From positions 3,549,501 through 3,613,500 of the forward strand of contig NZ_CP080442.1 of the NCBI RefSeq assembly GCF_019597925.1: a DNA stretch of 64,000 bases, in the 5' to 3' direction. A program made the translations under genes and the position numbers. The stretch comes from [Clostridium] scindens (GTDB lineage: Bacteria > Bacillota > Clostridia > Lachnospirales > Lachnospiraceae). Within the stretch, counting starts at the first letter, position 1. Each line of letters begins with the position of its first letter. Below, one piece after another: positions 16,129-24,987 of this stretch. The notes beneath the pieces are model-generated. The model searched no databases. It was not told the origin of the DNA and worked only from the letters and a program-made list of their open reading frames with translations.

Positions 16129-16966
16129 AAGTCCCCGCTTGATTCTCTGCCTGACGCTTTCTGTATTCGCTTGGCAGCATGCCATATTTTCTTTTGAATA
16201 CCTTTGCAAAAGCCTTGCTGTTGGCAAAGCCGTTATTACTGGCGATCTCGCCAATCGCATCGGATGTGTTCACCAGATCCTTGTATGCATATTCCAGCCT
16301 GATATGATCCAGATAAGTCTTATAATTGGTCCTGGCATACTTCTGAAACATCCTGGACAGATACGTCGGCGAATAGCCGAAGATCTTCGCCAGGCTCTCC
16401 AGGGATAAGTCCTTGGTATAGTGTTCCTTCATGTATGCCGTGATAGCGGAAAGCTTATTCAGCTTCTTATTCCGGCGCACCAATTCCATGCTGACCTCCA
16501 TCTCACGGTATTTGGCCACCAGAAGATACACCAGCAGGTAGAACTGGCCCAGGACCTTCAATTCATAGCCGCAGTCCCGGCGGGCATATGTCTCGTACAT
16601 ATCTTCGATGAGGCGCATCACTTCCTCGTCCTGAAGTCTGGAACTATGGGAGAAGTAGATGAAACGTTCCTCCGTATAGTAATTTTCGAACGTGGCCAGC
16701 GGTATCTGAAGCACAATGGTCCGGTTGGCCTTTGGGGACTGGATGGAATGAATCTCATTGGAATTGACCAGCATGAATTCTCCGGGCTTAAGCGGGTATT
16801 CCTTCTCATTCAGGAAGAATCTTAATTCTCCCTCAAACAGCGCAAATATTTCTACCGACCGATGCCAGTGCTTCTCCCTGACGTAGTTGCCATCCTTGCC
16901 TTCGAAGATGAACATCTTAAATGGGATATCATCATTGGGCATGATGAACTCATGTGAATATTCCAT
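16127..16966 (-). CDS. AraC-family transcriptional regulator with N-terminal cupin
   Basis: A 279-aa regulator. Residues about 15-110 form a cupin sugar-sensing domain (HWHRSVEIFALFEGE and LKPGEFMLVNSNEIHS). Residues about 175-275 form the double helix-turn-helix (LSLESLAKIFGYSPTYLSRMFQKY; ASNNGFANSKAFAKVFKRKYGMLPSEYRKRQ). The last seven residues (AENQAGT) and the stop run into the palindromic repeat. It lies 6 bp after the PfkB gene and upstream of the xylB operon, which it probably activates in response to the sugar. Confidence 0.9.
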   Translation of the reverse strand: MEYSHEFIMPNDDIPFKMFIFEGKDGNYVREKHWHRSVEIFALFEGELRFFLNEKEYPLKPGEFMLVNSNEIHSIQSPKANRTIVLQIPLATFENYYTEERFIYFSHSSRLQDEEVMRLIEDMYETYARRDCGYELKVLGQFYLLVYLLVAKYREMEVSMELVRRNKKLNKLSAITAYMKEHYTKDLSLESLAKIFGYSPTYLSRMFQKYARTNYKTYLDHIRLEYAYKDLVNTSDAIGEIASNNGFANSKAFAKVFKRKYGMLPSEYRKRQAENQAGT

Positions 16967-16972
16967 ATCTGC

Positions 16973-17908
16973 TTATCCTCCATTTTCACAGGGTTTGTCT
17001 GAAGCGCCGGCCTGTATCCACCCGGTCGCTCCCAGTACCTGGACCGCCATGGCTCCGCATGCATTTGCGTATTCGGCGCATTCCCGCAGTTCCCTGCCTT
17101 CCGATAATGCGTAGATAAACCCGGCGGCAAAACTGTCTCCGGCTCCGGTGGTATCGATGCATCTTACCCCCGGCTTCGCCATCACCCTGTAGCATTCCCT
17201 TCTGTTCCTTACCAGGCATCCTCTGGCCCCGCATTTGATGACGACATTCTTCACGCCTGCCTCAAGCAGGCGCTCTGCTGCCTCTTCGGCCGTGTCCTTC
17301 CCGGTCACCAGGCATGCCTCCTCCTCATTTGGCAGAATGTAATCTACATATTCCAGCGCCTCTTTGATATCCTCCACCGTCTCGCCGTGCTTCCTTTTGG
17401 TCATATCCGCGCACACCATCATCCCCTGGCTCTTTGCCTGGGCAAATATCTTCGTAAGGCTCCTGCAGTCAATCTCAGGAAACACGAAGATGCTGGCAAA
17501 GCTAAGAATCTTTGCCCCTTCCGGGAAAGGCATCCTGACATCCTCTATTTTAAGCCTCCTGAGGCTTCCGTTGGCATTGGTTAGGAAACTGCGTTCCCCG
17601 CCTTCCTTGATCAGGACCACGTTGATTCCCGTGGATATCTCAGGGCGGATCTGCCGTGGATCTACCGCGATCCCCTCTTCCATGCACATCTCCCGGATTA
17701 TCCGGCCTGCATGGTCATCCCCAAGTACCGTCTCCAGGCGGACCTTTTTCCCCATTCTAGCCAAGATCACAGCCTCGTTAAATGCGTCTCCCCCGGTGGA
17801 CATGCAGATATCCTCCATGGGACTTGAGCCCGTACGAAACACCGCTTCGTCCGCCGGCCTCGCCAGCACGTCCATAATTGCCGCTCCTATCACCACTATT
17901 TCCGGCAT
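16973..17908 (-). CDS. PfkB-family carbohydrate kinase
   Basis: About 311 aa from the ATG at 17908; an in-frame ATG at 17944 would add 12 basic residues and overlap the upstream gene. Neither start has an ideal ribosome site. The N-terminal VIGAAIMDVLARP, the STGGDAFNEAVILARMG sugar-binding region and the C-terminal DTTGAGDSFAAGF with the catalytic Asp are clear. It phosphorylates a sugar or nucleoside. In context, a pentose or ketose kinase feeding the same pathway as XylB is likely. It is coupled to an upstream diguanylate cyclase. Confidence 0.85.
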   Translation of the reverse strand: MPEIVVIGAAIMDVLARPADEAVFRTGSSPMEDICMSTGGDAFNEAVILARMGKKVRLETVLGDDHAGRIIREMCMEEGIAVDPRQIRPEISTGINVVLIKEGGERSFLTNANGSLRRLKIEDVRMPFPEGAKILSFASIFVFPEIDCRSLTKIFAQAKSQGMMVCADMTKRKHGETVEDIKEALEYVDYILPNEEEACLVTGKDTAEEAAERLLEAGVKNVVIKCGARGCLVRNRRECYRVMAKPGVRCIDTTGAGDSFAAGFIYALSEGRELRECAEYANACGAMAVQVLGATGWIQAGASDKPCENGG

Positions 17909-17915
17909 TCCTCTT

Positions 17916-19097
17916 CTAGTCCTTTCTCTCTTTGCCTTTTTCATGCTTCTTCTGATACATCCGCGTATCTGCCTGTTCTACCAGATTGTAGATGGATATC
18001 TTCTCATCTCCGTCATGGATCGCATATCCTGCGGAAAATGAAGTCTCTGGCTCAAAGTCCTGCATCTTCCTTTCAAAGGCTGATTGAATCCTGTTGATCA
18101 GCTCTTCCATCTTATCCTTTGAAGCATTTGCCATCATCACTACGAATTCATCTCCTCCGGTACGGTATGCCCACGCGTCCCTGGCTAGGCCTTCTCTTAT
18201 CGCTTCTGCGGAGCGCTTGATATACTCGTCTCCGAAAATGTGTCCGTAATGATCATTTACTGCCTTCAGATAATCCAGATCAATGACGCCTACGCCGATA
18301 TTCTTTAACTTCTTTTCAGCCTCCAGATTCCCCATATCAATGTCAAACGCGTTCCGGTTCTTCATCTGCGTCAGCATATCCGTATTATACATATCCTTGC
18401 TCAAAGGATTGGAGAGCCTTCGAAATCGGAACTTTGCAATCGTTCCAGCTAATATGCACATAGCAATGATAATGATCGGAGATATAATTTCCAGCCTCCG
18501 GTAAGCATTGTACTGCTCCTCCGCGTCAAACTCCACTCCCATCACGCCTATAACAGGACTGTCCTTCGCATCTCCCTTATGGATTGGATAATAGGCAAGA
18601 AATATCTTCCCCCAGGAAGTCTCCAATATCTTGTCCGGAAGCACTACCTCTCCCTGGTACGCACGCTCGATGTCCGCAATAATCTCTTTCTCAATAGGAT
18701 CCCCCGGATTCCGGAAATCTGGCGACGATTCTTCCAGCCCATCCACCACATAAATATATTTCCCGTCCGTATTCTTCTTCGCTGTGTAGAGATAGCGCAC
18801 GCCTGTAGCCTTCCTTATCTCCCCCAGCAGTTTCTTATCTCTCTGATAGGCCAAAGAGTCCACGTCCTGGATCGTATTTACAGCATCAAAATCTTCTTCC
18901 ACCAGCACCTGTTCCAGATACTGGTGAATAGATTCTGTACGCATCTCAAGCGTTTTTATCATCTCATTGTATGTCGTTTTGTAATAAAACCCATAGATAA
19001 ATACGGAAGAACAGATGGTGAGCGCCACCGCAAGCAGCGCCGCCTGTACATCTACTCTCCCAAGTCCTTTATGGAGCTTTTTTCTTATCGTATCCAT
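17916..19097 (-). CDS. Membrane-bound diguanylate cyclase (GGDEF) with extracytoplasmic sensor
   Basis: A 393-aa protein that makes c-di-GMP from two GTP. One membrane helix at about 18-38 and a second at about 203-225 bracket a roughly 165-residue extracellular region that looks Cache-like (ATGVRYLYTAKKNTDGKYIYVVDG). The C-terminal catalytic domain has the signature RTGGDEFVVMM. No RxxD inhibitory site stands at the usual place before GGDEF, so product inhibition is probably absent. It lies 7 bp upstream of the PfkB kinase gene, an operonic arrangement that links signalling and sugar use. Confidence 0.9.
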   Translation of the reverse strand: MDTIRKKLHKGLGRVDVQAALLAVALTICSSVFIYGFYYKTTYNEMIKTLEMRTESIHQYLEQVLVEEDFDAVNTIQDVDSLAYQRDKKLLGEIRKATGVRYLYTAKKNTDGKYIYVVDGLEESSPDFRNPGDPIEKEIIADIERAYQGEVVLPDKILETSWGKIFLAYYPIHKGDAKDSPVIGVMGVEFDAEEQYNAYRRLEIISPIIIIAMCILAGTIAKFRFRRLSNPLSKDMYNTDMLTQMKNRNAFDIDMGNLEAEKKLKNIGVGVIDLDYLKAVNDHYGHIFGDEYIKRSAEAIREGLARDAWAYRTGGDEFVVMMANASKDKMEELINRIQSAFERKMQDFEPETSFSAGYAIHDGDEKISIYNLVEQADTRMYQKKHEKGKERKD

Positions 19098-19155
19098 CCG
19101 GCATTTCCTTCCTGGCTATAGCCACACGCCCGGCAATCTGCCAGCTTCTTTTAAT

Positions 19156-19184
19156 AGTGTACTACGCCAGGCTTGCATACGCAA
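19156..19184 (-). promoter_or_regulatory. Promoter of the diguanylate cyclase-PfkB-AraC operon
   Basis: Minus strand TTGCGT (19184-19179), 17 bp, TACACT (19161-19156), about 60 nt before the start codon. Confidence 0.55.
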
Positions 19185-19202
19185 TTACTAAAACCGTAAT
19201 TG

Positions 19203-21239
19203 TTATTGCACTTTTCCATAGCACTGGGTAATGGTCACCGAACTGGTATCCTCATCCTCGATTTCCGCTTCAGCATACGTCTGTCCATCGACAGGATGCA
19301 GGATTGGCTGGATCGCCAGGTCTTCCGGGACCAGCTTCCCCCGCCACGCTTCCAGATCCTCTTCCTCCTGGTAGAACCTGACGCCTGTATTCCCGGTTCT
19401 CTGCCCTGCGCCGGATGGGATATTCTTAATTTTTAATCCCACGATCTTATAATCTTCCAACTGTTTCCCCACTTCTGCCCCATGCTCTCTTAGGAAAGCG
19501 CAGGTTTGCCCGAAGAATGGATAGATGGCGGCTCTCATATCTTTGGCGCTGACTTCGGATTCCAATTCTATGTAGCCGGCCGGAAGCGATTCCTTCAGAT
19601 CCGCAAGTTTCAGGCTGCCAACATCCGCTTTATACGCAGCCAGAAAGTCTTTTTTCTCCTGGGCTGACAGCCGAAGCGTCTGTTCAAGCACGCCGTCCGA
19701 CCAGACCAGTCTTTCCTGATCCGCCTCCTCAATCTCCGTCAGCGGGTAGGCCTTCTCTTTATATTCCCTGCTCTCATACACGCCGGCAAACGTATCCAAA
19801 CTCTCTTCATCCACCGGATAGGCCCGGTATTTCTCTGCCCCGTTTTTCATCTCATAGCATACGGTAACCGTCGTAACTCTGCCGGATTCTTTTTCTGAAC
19901 CATCTCTGGCGTTCGTCTTCCCATTCCATGCATTTCCCTGCTGGCAAACCTCCCTTAGCCAGGCAAGCCCTTCTTCCATTCCGTTCTCGTACAAAGAATA
20001 CTGCGCAAGCCTAGCGTCTATCAGATAATGGTCCCTTCCCGCTTCAATCTCTTCAAATTGGGCCTGGCCGATATCCACCCCATTCATGAAGATGGAAAGT
20101 CCCTTGATCTGGTCCGGCTGCGGGTAGAAGCCATCGAAGGAATCACAGCCTCCGAGAAAGGCAAGTGCTGCCGTGCATACGACGATGCATTCTGCCACCA
20201 GCTGTCCCTTCCTGCGTCCTATCTTTCTTAAGGGCGCCCGAACCAGCCCCTCCATCAGCAGATGGGCGGCCAGCGTGCCGGCAGCGCCAGCCATCAGAAG
20301 GCACAGCACGTCTTTTAAGCCTCCTTCCCCCATTGTTTGGAAGACCTTTAGGATCAAGGTACAGACGCATAAGCCAGCAAGCAGAGATAGCAGGAACTCT
20401 GTCACGCGTTCCGCCAACCGGCTCGCAAAGCCCCTTCCTGTCATCTCCGTCTTTCTTCTTCCCAATACCAGCAGAATTGCTATGCCCAGAAGCAATATCC
20501 ATGCAAATGCAGCGCACATCTGCCCACCATTCGGGAAGTACTCCAGTACCTCCCGCCTCTCATACAGGAAGGTTCCTGCCAAAACTTCCGCAAGCCTTGC
20601 AGGCGCCAGCATTCTGCCGGCCTCTTCCAAGAGCGGGATGCGGTAAAACGTATGGAAGACCTCTTGGGACATTCCAAGCAGGACGTACTGTATCAGGATC
20701 TCGAAATAAAACAGCAGAACGGCCAGCACCGCCACCGCAAAAGCCACTCTGCCCGATACCGCGGCAGCCAAAAGCCCCATATGGTAGAACAGCAGAAAAA
20801 CCAGCAAAAAGACGATCACGCTGCGCACGGTATACCCACTGGCATAAGAAGCAAACACAGTATCACGGCTTGCCTGATACAGGGCGCATGCCGCCTGGGT
20901 GATTAAAAACGGAAAGGCAAAATGCAGCAGCCCATGGAAATAATGCGTCCAGAATATCGTGCTTCTCTTTACCGGAAGACTAAAGTAGAAGTCCTGCTTT
21001 TTCGCCTGGAACAGATAGCCGAATTCTGAAAACGCCAATAAAATTCCAAGTCCCATACACAGATAAGATAATTCCGCGCTTCCAATTCCGGAAAACGCAA
21101 AGTCAGTATCTATAGAAAGCGACATGACTTTGAATATCAGATACAGCGCAAACCCTCCCCAGGCAAGGATCGCGCTGATATGCCCCCGCCCGGCTTCTTT
21201 CAGCCAATTACTGTAATACTTTGCGGATGTCATAACCAT
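19203..21239 (-). CDS. ABC-2 type transporter permease
   Basis: A 678-aa membrane protein. The N-terminal half has about six hydrophobic segments and two or three more follow (about 270-365). The C-terminal half is a large, mostly soluble region (about 380-670) with no recognised domain. It starts inside the end of the ATPase gene (32-bp overlap). A self-contained exporter for an unknown substrate is likely, comparable to GntR-controlled ABC-2 systems of Firmicutes. An ATG six bases downstream (21233) is an alternative start. Confidence 0.78.
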   Translation of the reverse strand: MVMTSAKYYSNWLKEAGRGHISAILAWGGFALYLIFKVMSLSIDTDFAFSGIGSAELSYLCMGLGILLAFSEFGYLFQAKKQDFYFSLPVKRSTIFWTHYFHGLLHFAFPFLITQAACALYQASRDTVFASYASGYTVRSVIVFLLVFLLFYHMGLLAAAVSGRVAFAVAVLAVLLFYFEILIQYVLLGMSQEVFHTFYRIPLLEEAGRMLAPARLAEVLAGTFLYERREVLEYFPNGGQMCAAFAWILLLGIAILLVLGRRKTEMTGRGFASRLAERVTEFLLSLLAGLCVCTLILKVFQTMGEGGLKDVLCLLMAGAAGTLAAHLLMEGLVRAPLRKIGRRKGQLVAECIVVCTAALAFLGGCDSFDGFYPQPDQIKGLSIFMNGVDIGQAQFEEIEAGRDHYLIDARLAQYSLYENGMEEGLAWLREVCQQGNAWNGKTNARDGSEKESGRVTTVTVCYEMKNGAEKYRAYPVDEESLDTFAGVYESREYKEKAYPLTEIEEADQERLVWSDGVLEQTLRLSAQEKKDFLAAYKADVGSLKLADLKESLPAGYIELESEVSAKDMRAAIYPFFGQTCAFLREHGAEVGKQLEDYKIVGLKIKNIPSGAGQRTGNTGVRFYQEEEDLEAWRGKLVPEDLAIQPILHPVDGQTYAEAEIEDEDTSSVTITQCYGKVQ

Positions 21240-22104
21240 TTTCCTCCATCTCTGTCATAAATATCTCTTCCAGCGTCATCGGCACCTCCTTGTAGAAGAT
21301 GGGATTCCTCTGCCGGATATTCTCCAGGGCCTCCTCTTTCTTTCCTCTGGCGATCACCGTAGTAAAGCAGCCGTCCCGATGGCAGCGCACAATCGACGGA
21401 TGCTCCGCCATCAGCGGTTCGTCCTGCTCGAATACGCACTGAATCTTGGTCATCGTTCCTGCCTTCTCCCTCATATCGCCGGCCAGCAAAAGGCCTCCTT
21501 TGTGCAGGATCCCAATCTCATTGCAGAAGTCCTCCAGATCCTGTAATTTGTGGGCTGCCACCACAACGGTAAGCACGCGCTCCTGGATTTCTTTTCCAAA
21601 CAGGTTCTTCATCGCCTCCGTCACCACCGGATCCAGTCCGTCAAATACTTCGTCGCACAGCAGGTAGTCTGTATTGGCGCACAAGGCCAGGATCAGAAAC
21701 GCCTGCCTCTTCATTCCCTTGGAAAATGTACGCAGCGGCCGCCGGATATCCAGTTCCAGCCGATCCGCCATATACCGCACGCCGTTTCGGTCCATGGCAG
21801 AATACTGCTTCTGATAGAATCTGGCCATATCTTCCATGGTGGCTGTTGGGAAATAATAAGGGTCGTCCGGCAGATAGAAGAAGCGTTCTTTTGCCCCGGG
21901 ATTCTCATATGCGTCCTCTCCATCAATCCTGACCGTCCCGGCGTCAGCCTTAAGAATTCCTGCCATCACCCGAAGAAGCGTGCTTTTCCCGGCTCCGTTG
22001 GTTCCCAGCAATCCAAATACTTTTCCTTCAGGTATTCGAAAGGAGACTTGGCTTAACGCCGCAGTGTCGTCAAAATGCTTGCTTATGTTCTCAATCTCTA
22101 TCAT
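21208..22104 (-). CDS. ABC transporter ATP-binding protein
   Basis: A 298-aa ATPase with Walker A GTNGAGKST (about 34-42), a degenerate signature (FSKGMKRQ, about 128-135) and Walker B LLCDEVFDGLDP. The divergent signature is typical of YtrB/CcmA-type exporters working with ABC-2 permeases. It is the first gene of the two-gene operon. The partner permease gene overlaps its 3' end, supporting a stoichiometric complex at the membrane. Confidence 0.92.
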   Translation of the reverse strand: MIEIENISKHFDDTAALSQVSFRIPEGKVFGLLGTNGAGKSTLLRVMAGILKADAGTVRIDGEDAYENPGAKERFFYLPDDPYYFPTATMEDMARFYQKQYSAMDRNGVRYMADRLELDIRRPLRTFSKGMKRQAFLILALCANTDYLLCDEVFDGLDPVVTEAMKNLFGKEIQERVLTVVVAAHKLQDLEDFCNEIGILHKGGLLLAGDMREKAGTMTKIQCVFEQDEPLMAEHPSIVRCHRDGCFTTVIARGKKEEALENIRQRNPIFYKEVPMTLEEIFMTEMEENGYDIRKVLQ

Positions 22105-22137
22105 CTGAACCCTCTTTTCGCCCTATACTTTTGTTTT

Positions 22138-22188
22138 ATATGTTACAACAACTTAATAAATTGTAACATATTTGTAATATATTAGCAA
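22138..22188 (-). promoter_or_regulatory. Promoter and 11-bp inverted-repeat operator of the ABC-2 operon
   Basis: Minus strand TTGCTA (22188-22183), 17 bp, TACAAT (22165-22160). A perfect inverted repeat ATATGTTACAA/TTGTAACATAT (22138-22148 and 22161-22171) straddles the -10 and the start site. No regulator gene is in this operon. Confidence 0.7.
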
Positions 22189-22257
22189 GTTTTCAGGATT
22201 GCCGCACCTCTGCATGCTTCTGCCATCCTGCTGGCGGCTTTCTCTCATTTCAGGAGA

Positions 22258-22297
22258 AAGACCCCCGGGGAATTGATTTCTATTCCCCGGGGGTCTT
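22258..22297 (-). terminator. Intrinsic terminator of the SPFH-RHH operon
   Basis: Perfect 16-bp GC-rich arms 22258-22273 and 22282-22297, loop 8 nt, directly after the small gene's stop codon. The T-tract is short. Confidence 0.8.
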
Positions 22298-22299
22298 CT

Positions 22300-22503
22300 T
22301 TATTCAATATCTAATTCTGGCGGCACATCCAGTTCGTGCGGTACAGGCCTGCCGTTCTTCTTTCTCTGTCTTACGCATTCCGTCAAGAGATATTCTATCT
22401 GGCCGTTGACAGAACGGAAGTCGTCCTCTGCCCAGGCGGCGATCGCATCGTAGAGTTTGGCTGAGAGCCGGAGCGGGACCTGCTTTTTCCCTTTATCTGC
22501 CAT
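22300..22503 (-). CDS. Small ribbon-helix-helix (Arc-like) DNA-binding protein
   Basis: A 67-aa protein. A beta-strand KQVPLRL (7-13) is followed by helices AKLYDAIAAWAEDDF and SVNGQIEYLLTECVRQ, the Arc/MetJ-type ribbon-helix-helix pattern. The C-terminus is acidic and proline-rich. It follows the SPFH gene with a 1-bp gap, so the two are one transcriptional unit. RHH dimers bind short palindromes in tandem, and the promoter of this operon carries two tandem TGATATCA sites, so autoregulation is likely. Confidence 0.75.
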   Translation of the reverse strand: MADKGKKQVPLRLSAKLYDAIAAWAEDDFRSVNGQIEYLLTECVRQRKKNGRPVPHELDVPPELDIE

Positions 22504-22504
22504 A

Positions 22505-23497
22505 TCAGTAAAGTGTTCCTGAATTTACGATCGGCTGTGCATCATGATTTCCACAAAGCACTACCAGCAGATTGGATACCATTGCCGCCTTTCTCTCTTC
22601 ATCCAATTCTACCACCTGATTCTCATTCAGCCGTTCCAAAGCCATCTCAACCATCCCCACTGCACCGTCTACGATCATTTTCCTGGCATCAATGATAGCA
22701 GATGCCTGCTGTCTCTGCAGCATAGCCGCCGCAATCTCAGGCGCATAAGCCAGATAGGTAATACGTGCCTCGACGATCTCAAGGCCTGCCTCTTCCACCT
22801 TTGTCTGGATCTCTTCCCGGATTCTGGAAGCCACCACCTCGCTGGAGCCTCTCAGGCTTCCGTCGTCGGCAATCCCATCTCCCGTGGTGTCCACGTTGGG
22901 AGCCACATCATAAGGATACAGTCGCACGATGTTCCTCAGAGCGCTGTCGCACTGGAGGGACAGATATTCCTTGTAGTTATCCACATTGAAAACTGCCTTT
23001 GCCGTGTCAACTACCCGCCATGTCACCGCGATTCCGATCTCAACGGGGTTGCCCAGACAGTCATTGATCTTCTGCCGGTTATTATTCAAAGTCATAATCT
23101 TTAAGGAGATCTTCTTATTTCCGGCCTCCGCGCCTGCACTCTGACCGGATTCCTTTCTCTTGCCTCCGTCCACATCGCCGCTCTGGCTAAGCCTTGTCTT
23201 AGATGCCGGGTTGACGCTTGTGCAGAATGGATTCACATAATAGAACCCATTATCCTTCAGCGTGCCGATATATTTACCGAACAGCGTAAGCACCAGTGCC
23301 TCCTGCGGCCTTAAGACCTTCAGGCCCAGGAATGGAATCCAGCCGATACAAACCCATATGCCTGCTAAAATTCCTACTGCCACATGCTCCCCGGCCACTC
23401 CATAGATCAGGCCTGCCGTTGCTGCTCCGTATAGGACAAGAAGTAACAGAAGCATAGCCATGCCATACCGTTTGCCCTTAAAAACCTTTTCTTTCAT
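22505..23497 (-). CDS. SPFH/Band 7 domain membrane protein
   Basis: A 330-aa stomatin/flotillin-like protein. Two hydrophobic stretches at about 12-32 and 38-58 anchor it. The SPFH domain follows (LRPQEALVLTLFGKYIGTL through VASRIREEIQTKVEEAGLEIVEARITYLAYA, ending about 265), then a short helical tail. A hydrophilic insert rich in Gly and Lys lies at about 105-130. SPFH proteins oligomerise and organise membrane microdomains, often with proteases. Here the only partner is the RHH protein. Confidence 0.85.
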   Translation of the reverse strand: MKEKVFKGKRYGMAMLLLLLVLYGAATAGLIYGVAGEHVAVGILAGIWVCIGWIPFLGLKVLRPQEALVLTLFGKYIGTLKDNGFYYVNPFCTSVNPASKTRLSQSGDVDGGKRKESGQSAGAEAGNKKISLKIMTLNNNRQKINDCLGNPVEIGIAVTWRVVDTAKAVFNVDNYKEYLSLQCDSALRNIVRLYPYDVAPNVDTTGDGIADDGSLRGSSEVVASRIREEIQTKVEEAGLEIVEARITYLAYAPEIAAAMLQRQQASAIIDARKMIVDGAVGMVEMALERLNENQVVELDEERKAAMVSNLLVVLCGNHDAQPIVNSGTLY

Positions 23498-23531
23498 AAT
23501 TCATACCGCCCTTCTATCTTTTGATGTTTTA

Positions 23532-23560
23532 ATGATATCATTTTGATATCAGTTTGTCAA
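23532..23560 (-). promoter_or_regulatory. SPFH-RHH promoter with tandem TGATATCA operators
   Basis: Minus strand TTGACA (23560-23555), 17 bp, TATCAT (23537-23532). Two perfect 8-bp palindromes TGATATCA (23533-23540 and 23544-23551), 3 bp apart and so 11 bp centre to centre, cover the spacer and -10. Confidence 0.75.
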
Positions 23561-23625
23561 CAACTACCTTCGCATGAATTATAAACTCTTTTCAGATTTA
23601 TACGGTATATCCGGAAAAGCAAAAA

Positions 23626-23656
23626 AAGGACCTTCCGATTTCTCGGAAAGCCCTTT
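23626..23656 (-). terminator. Terminator of the str operon after tuf
   Basis: A hairpin centred on TTCCGA/TCGGAA with flanking AAAGG/CCTTT pairing; A7 on the plus strand gives the minus-strand T-run. It begins about 20 bp after the tuf stop. Confidence 0.8.
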
Positions 23657-23676
23657 TGAATTCAAATAATCCAATA

Positions 23677-24870
23677 TTATTCGATGATTGTAGCAACTCT
23701 TCCTGATCCTACTGTACGTCCGCCTTCACGGATAGCGAAACGAAGTCCCTGCTCCATAGCAACTGGGTGAATCAGTTCGATTGACATCTCTACGTTATCT
23801 CCAGGCATGCACATCTCAACGCCTTCTGGCAGGTTGCAGACACCTGTAACGTCTGTTGTTCTGAAGTAGAACTGTGGACGATAGTTGTTGAAGAATGGAG
23901 TATGACGTCCACCTTCATCTTTTGTCAGAACGTAAACCTGAGCTGTAAACTTGCTGTGGCATGTTACAGAACCTGGTTTAACAAGAACCTGTCCTCTTTC
24001 GATCTCTGTTCTCTGAACACCACGAAGCAGAGCTCCAATGTTGTCTCCAGCCTGACCTTCGTCAAGAAGCTTACGGAACATCTCGATACCTGTTACAACA
24101 GTCTTTCTTGTCTCTTCCTTGATACCAACGATTTCAACTTCGTCGTTTACATGAAGAACACCACGCTCTACTCTACCTGTAGCAACTGTACCACGTCCTG
24201 TGATCGTGAATACGTCCTCTACTGGCATCAGGAATGGCTGGTCTGTTGCACGCTGTGGATCTGGGATGTAAGAATCTACTGCATCCATCAGTTCCATGAT
24301 CTTGTCGCCCCATTCTCCTGAAGGATCTTCAAGAGCCTTAAGAGCAGAACCCTGGATGATTGGTGTATCATCGCCCGGGAACTCATATTCATCAAGCAGT
24401 TCGCGAATTTCCATTTCTACTAATTCAAGAAGTTCTTCATCGTCTACCATGTCGCATTTGTTCATGAATACAACGATGTAAGGAACGCCTACCTGACGAG
24501 AAAGCAGGATATGCTCTCTTGTCTGAGCCATAACACCGTCAGTAGCAGCTACAACGAGGATAGCGCCGTCCATCTGAGCAGCACCAGTGATCATGTTCTT
24601 AACGTAGTCAGCATGTCCTGGGCAGTCAACGTGTGCATAGTGACGCTTCTCTGTCTCATACTCAACGTGAGCTGTAGAGATTGTGATACCACGCTCTCTC
24701 TCTTCTGGAGCCTTGTCGATGTTTTCGAAATCTACAGCAGCGTTACCAGCAACTCTTTCAGAAAGAGTCTTTGTGATAGCAGCTGTTAAAGTTGTTTTGC
24801 CGTGGTCAACGTGACCGATTGTACCAATATTACAATGTGGTTTGTTTCTTTCAAATTTAGCTTTTGCCAT
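23677..24870 (-). CDS. tuf: Elongation factor Tu
   Basis: A 397-aa GTPase delivering aminoacyl-tRNA to the ribosome. G1 GHVDHGKT (19-26), G3 DCPGH and G4 NKCD are intact, followed by the two beta-barrel domains ending GSGRVATIIE. Codon use is strongly biased, as expected for a very highly expressed gene. It is last in rpsL-rpsG-fusA-tuf and also has its own promoter in the 117-bp gap after fusA. Confidence 0.99.
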   Translation of the reverse strand: MAKAKFERNKPHCNIGTIGHVDHGKTTLTAAITKTLSERVAGNAAVDFENIDKAPEERERGITISTAHVEYETEKRHYAHVDCPGHADYVKNMITGAAQMDGAILVVAATDGVMAQTREHILLSRQVGVPYIVVFMNKCDMVDDEELLELVEMEIRELLDEYEFPGDDTPIIQGSALKALEDPSGEWGDKIMELMDAVDSYIPDPQRATDQPFLMPVEDVFTITGRGTVATGRVERGVLHVNDEVEIVGIKEETRKTVVTGIEMFRKLLDEGQAGDNIGALLRGVQRTEIERGQVLVKPGSVTCHSKFTAQVYVLTKDEGGRHTPFFNNYRPQFYFRTTDVTGVCNLPEGVEMCMPGDNVEMSIELIHPVAMEQGLRFAIREGGRTVGSGRVATIIE

Positions 24871-24941
24871 TTTGAATATCCTCCTTAAATACAGCGCCTT
24901 TTCGGCATTTATAATTTTTTACGTTTGCTCGGCTATCTCTG

Positions 24942-24970
24942 ATTATATTTCAAATCTATTTGTTTTTCAA
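24942..24970 (-). promoter_or_regulatory. Internal promoter of tuf
   Basis: Minus strand TTGAAA (24970-24965), 17 bp, TATAAT (24947-24942), in the fusA-tuf gap. It would allow extra EF-Tu synthesis. Confidence 0.65.
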
Positions 24971-24987
24971 GCCTTTTTACCATTTAA

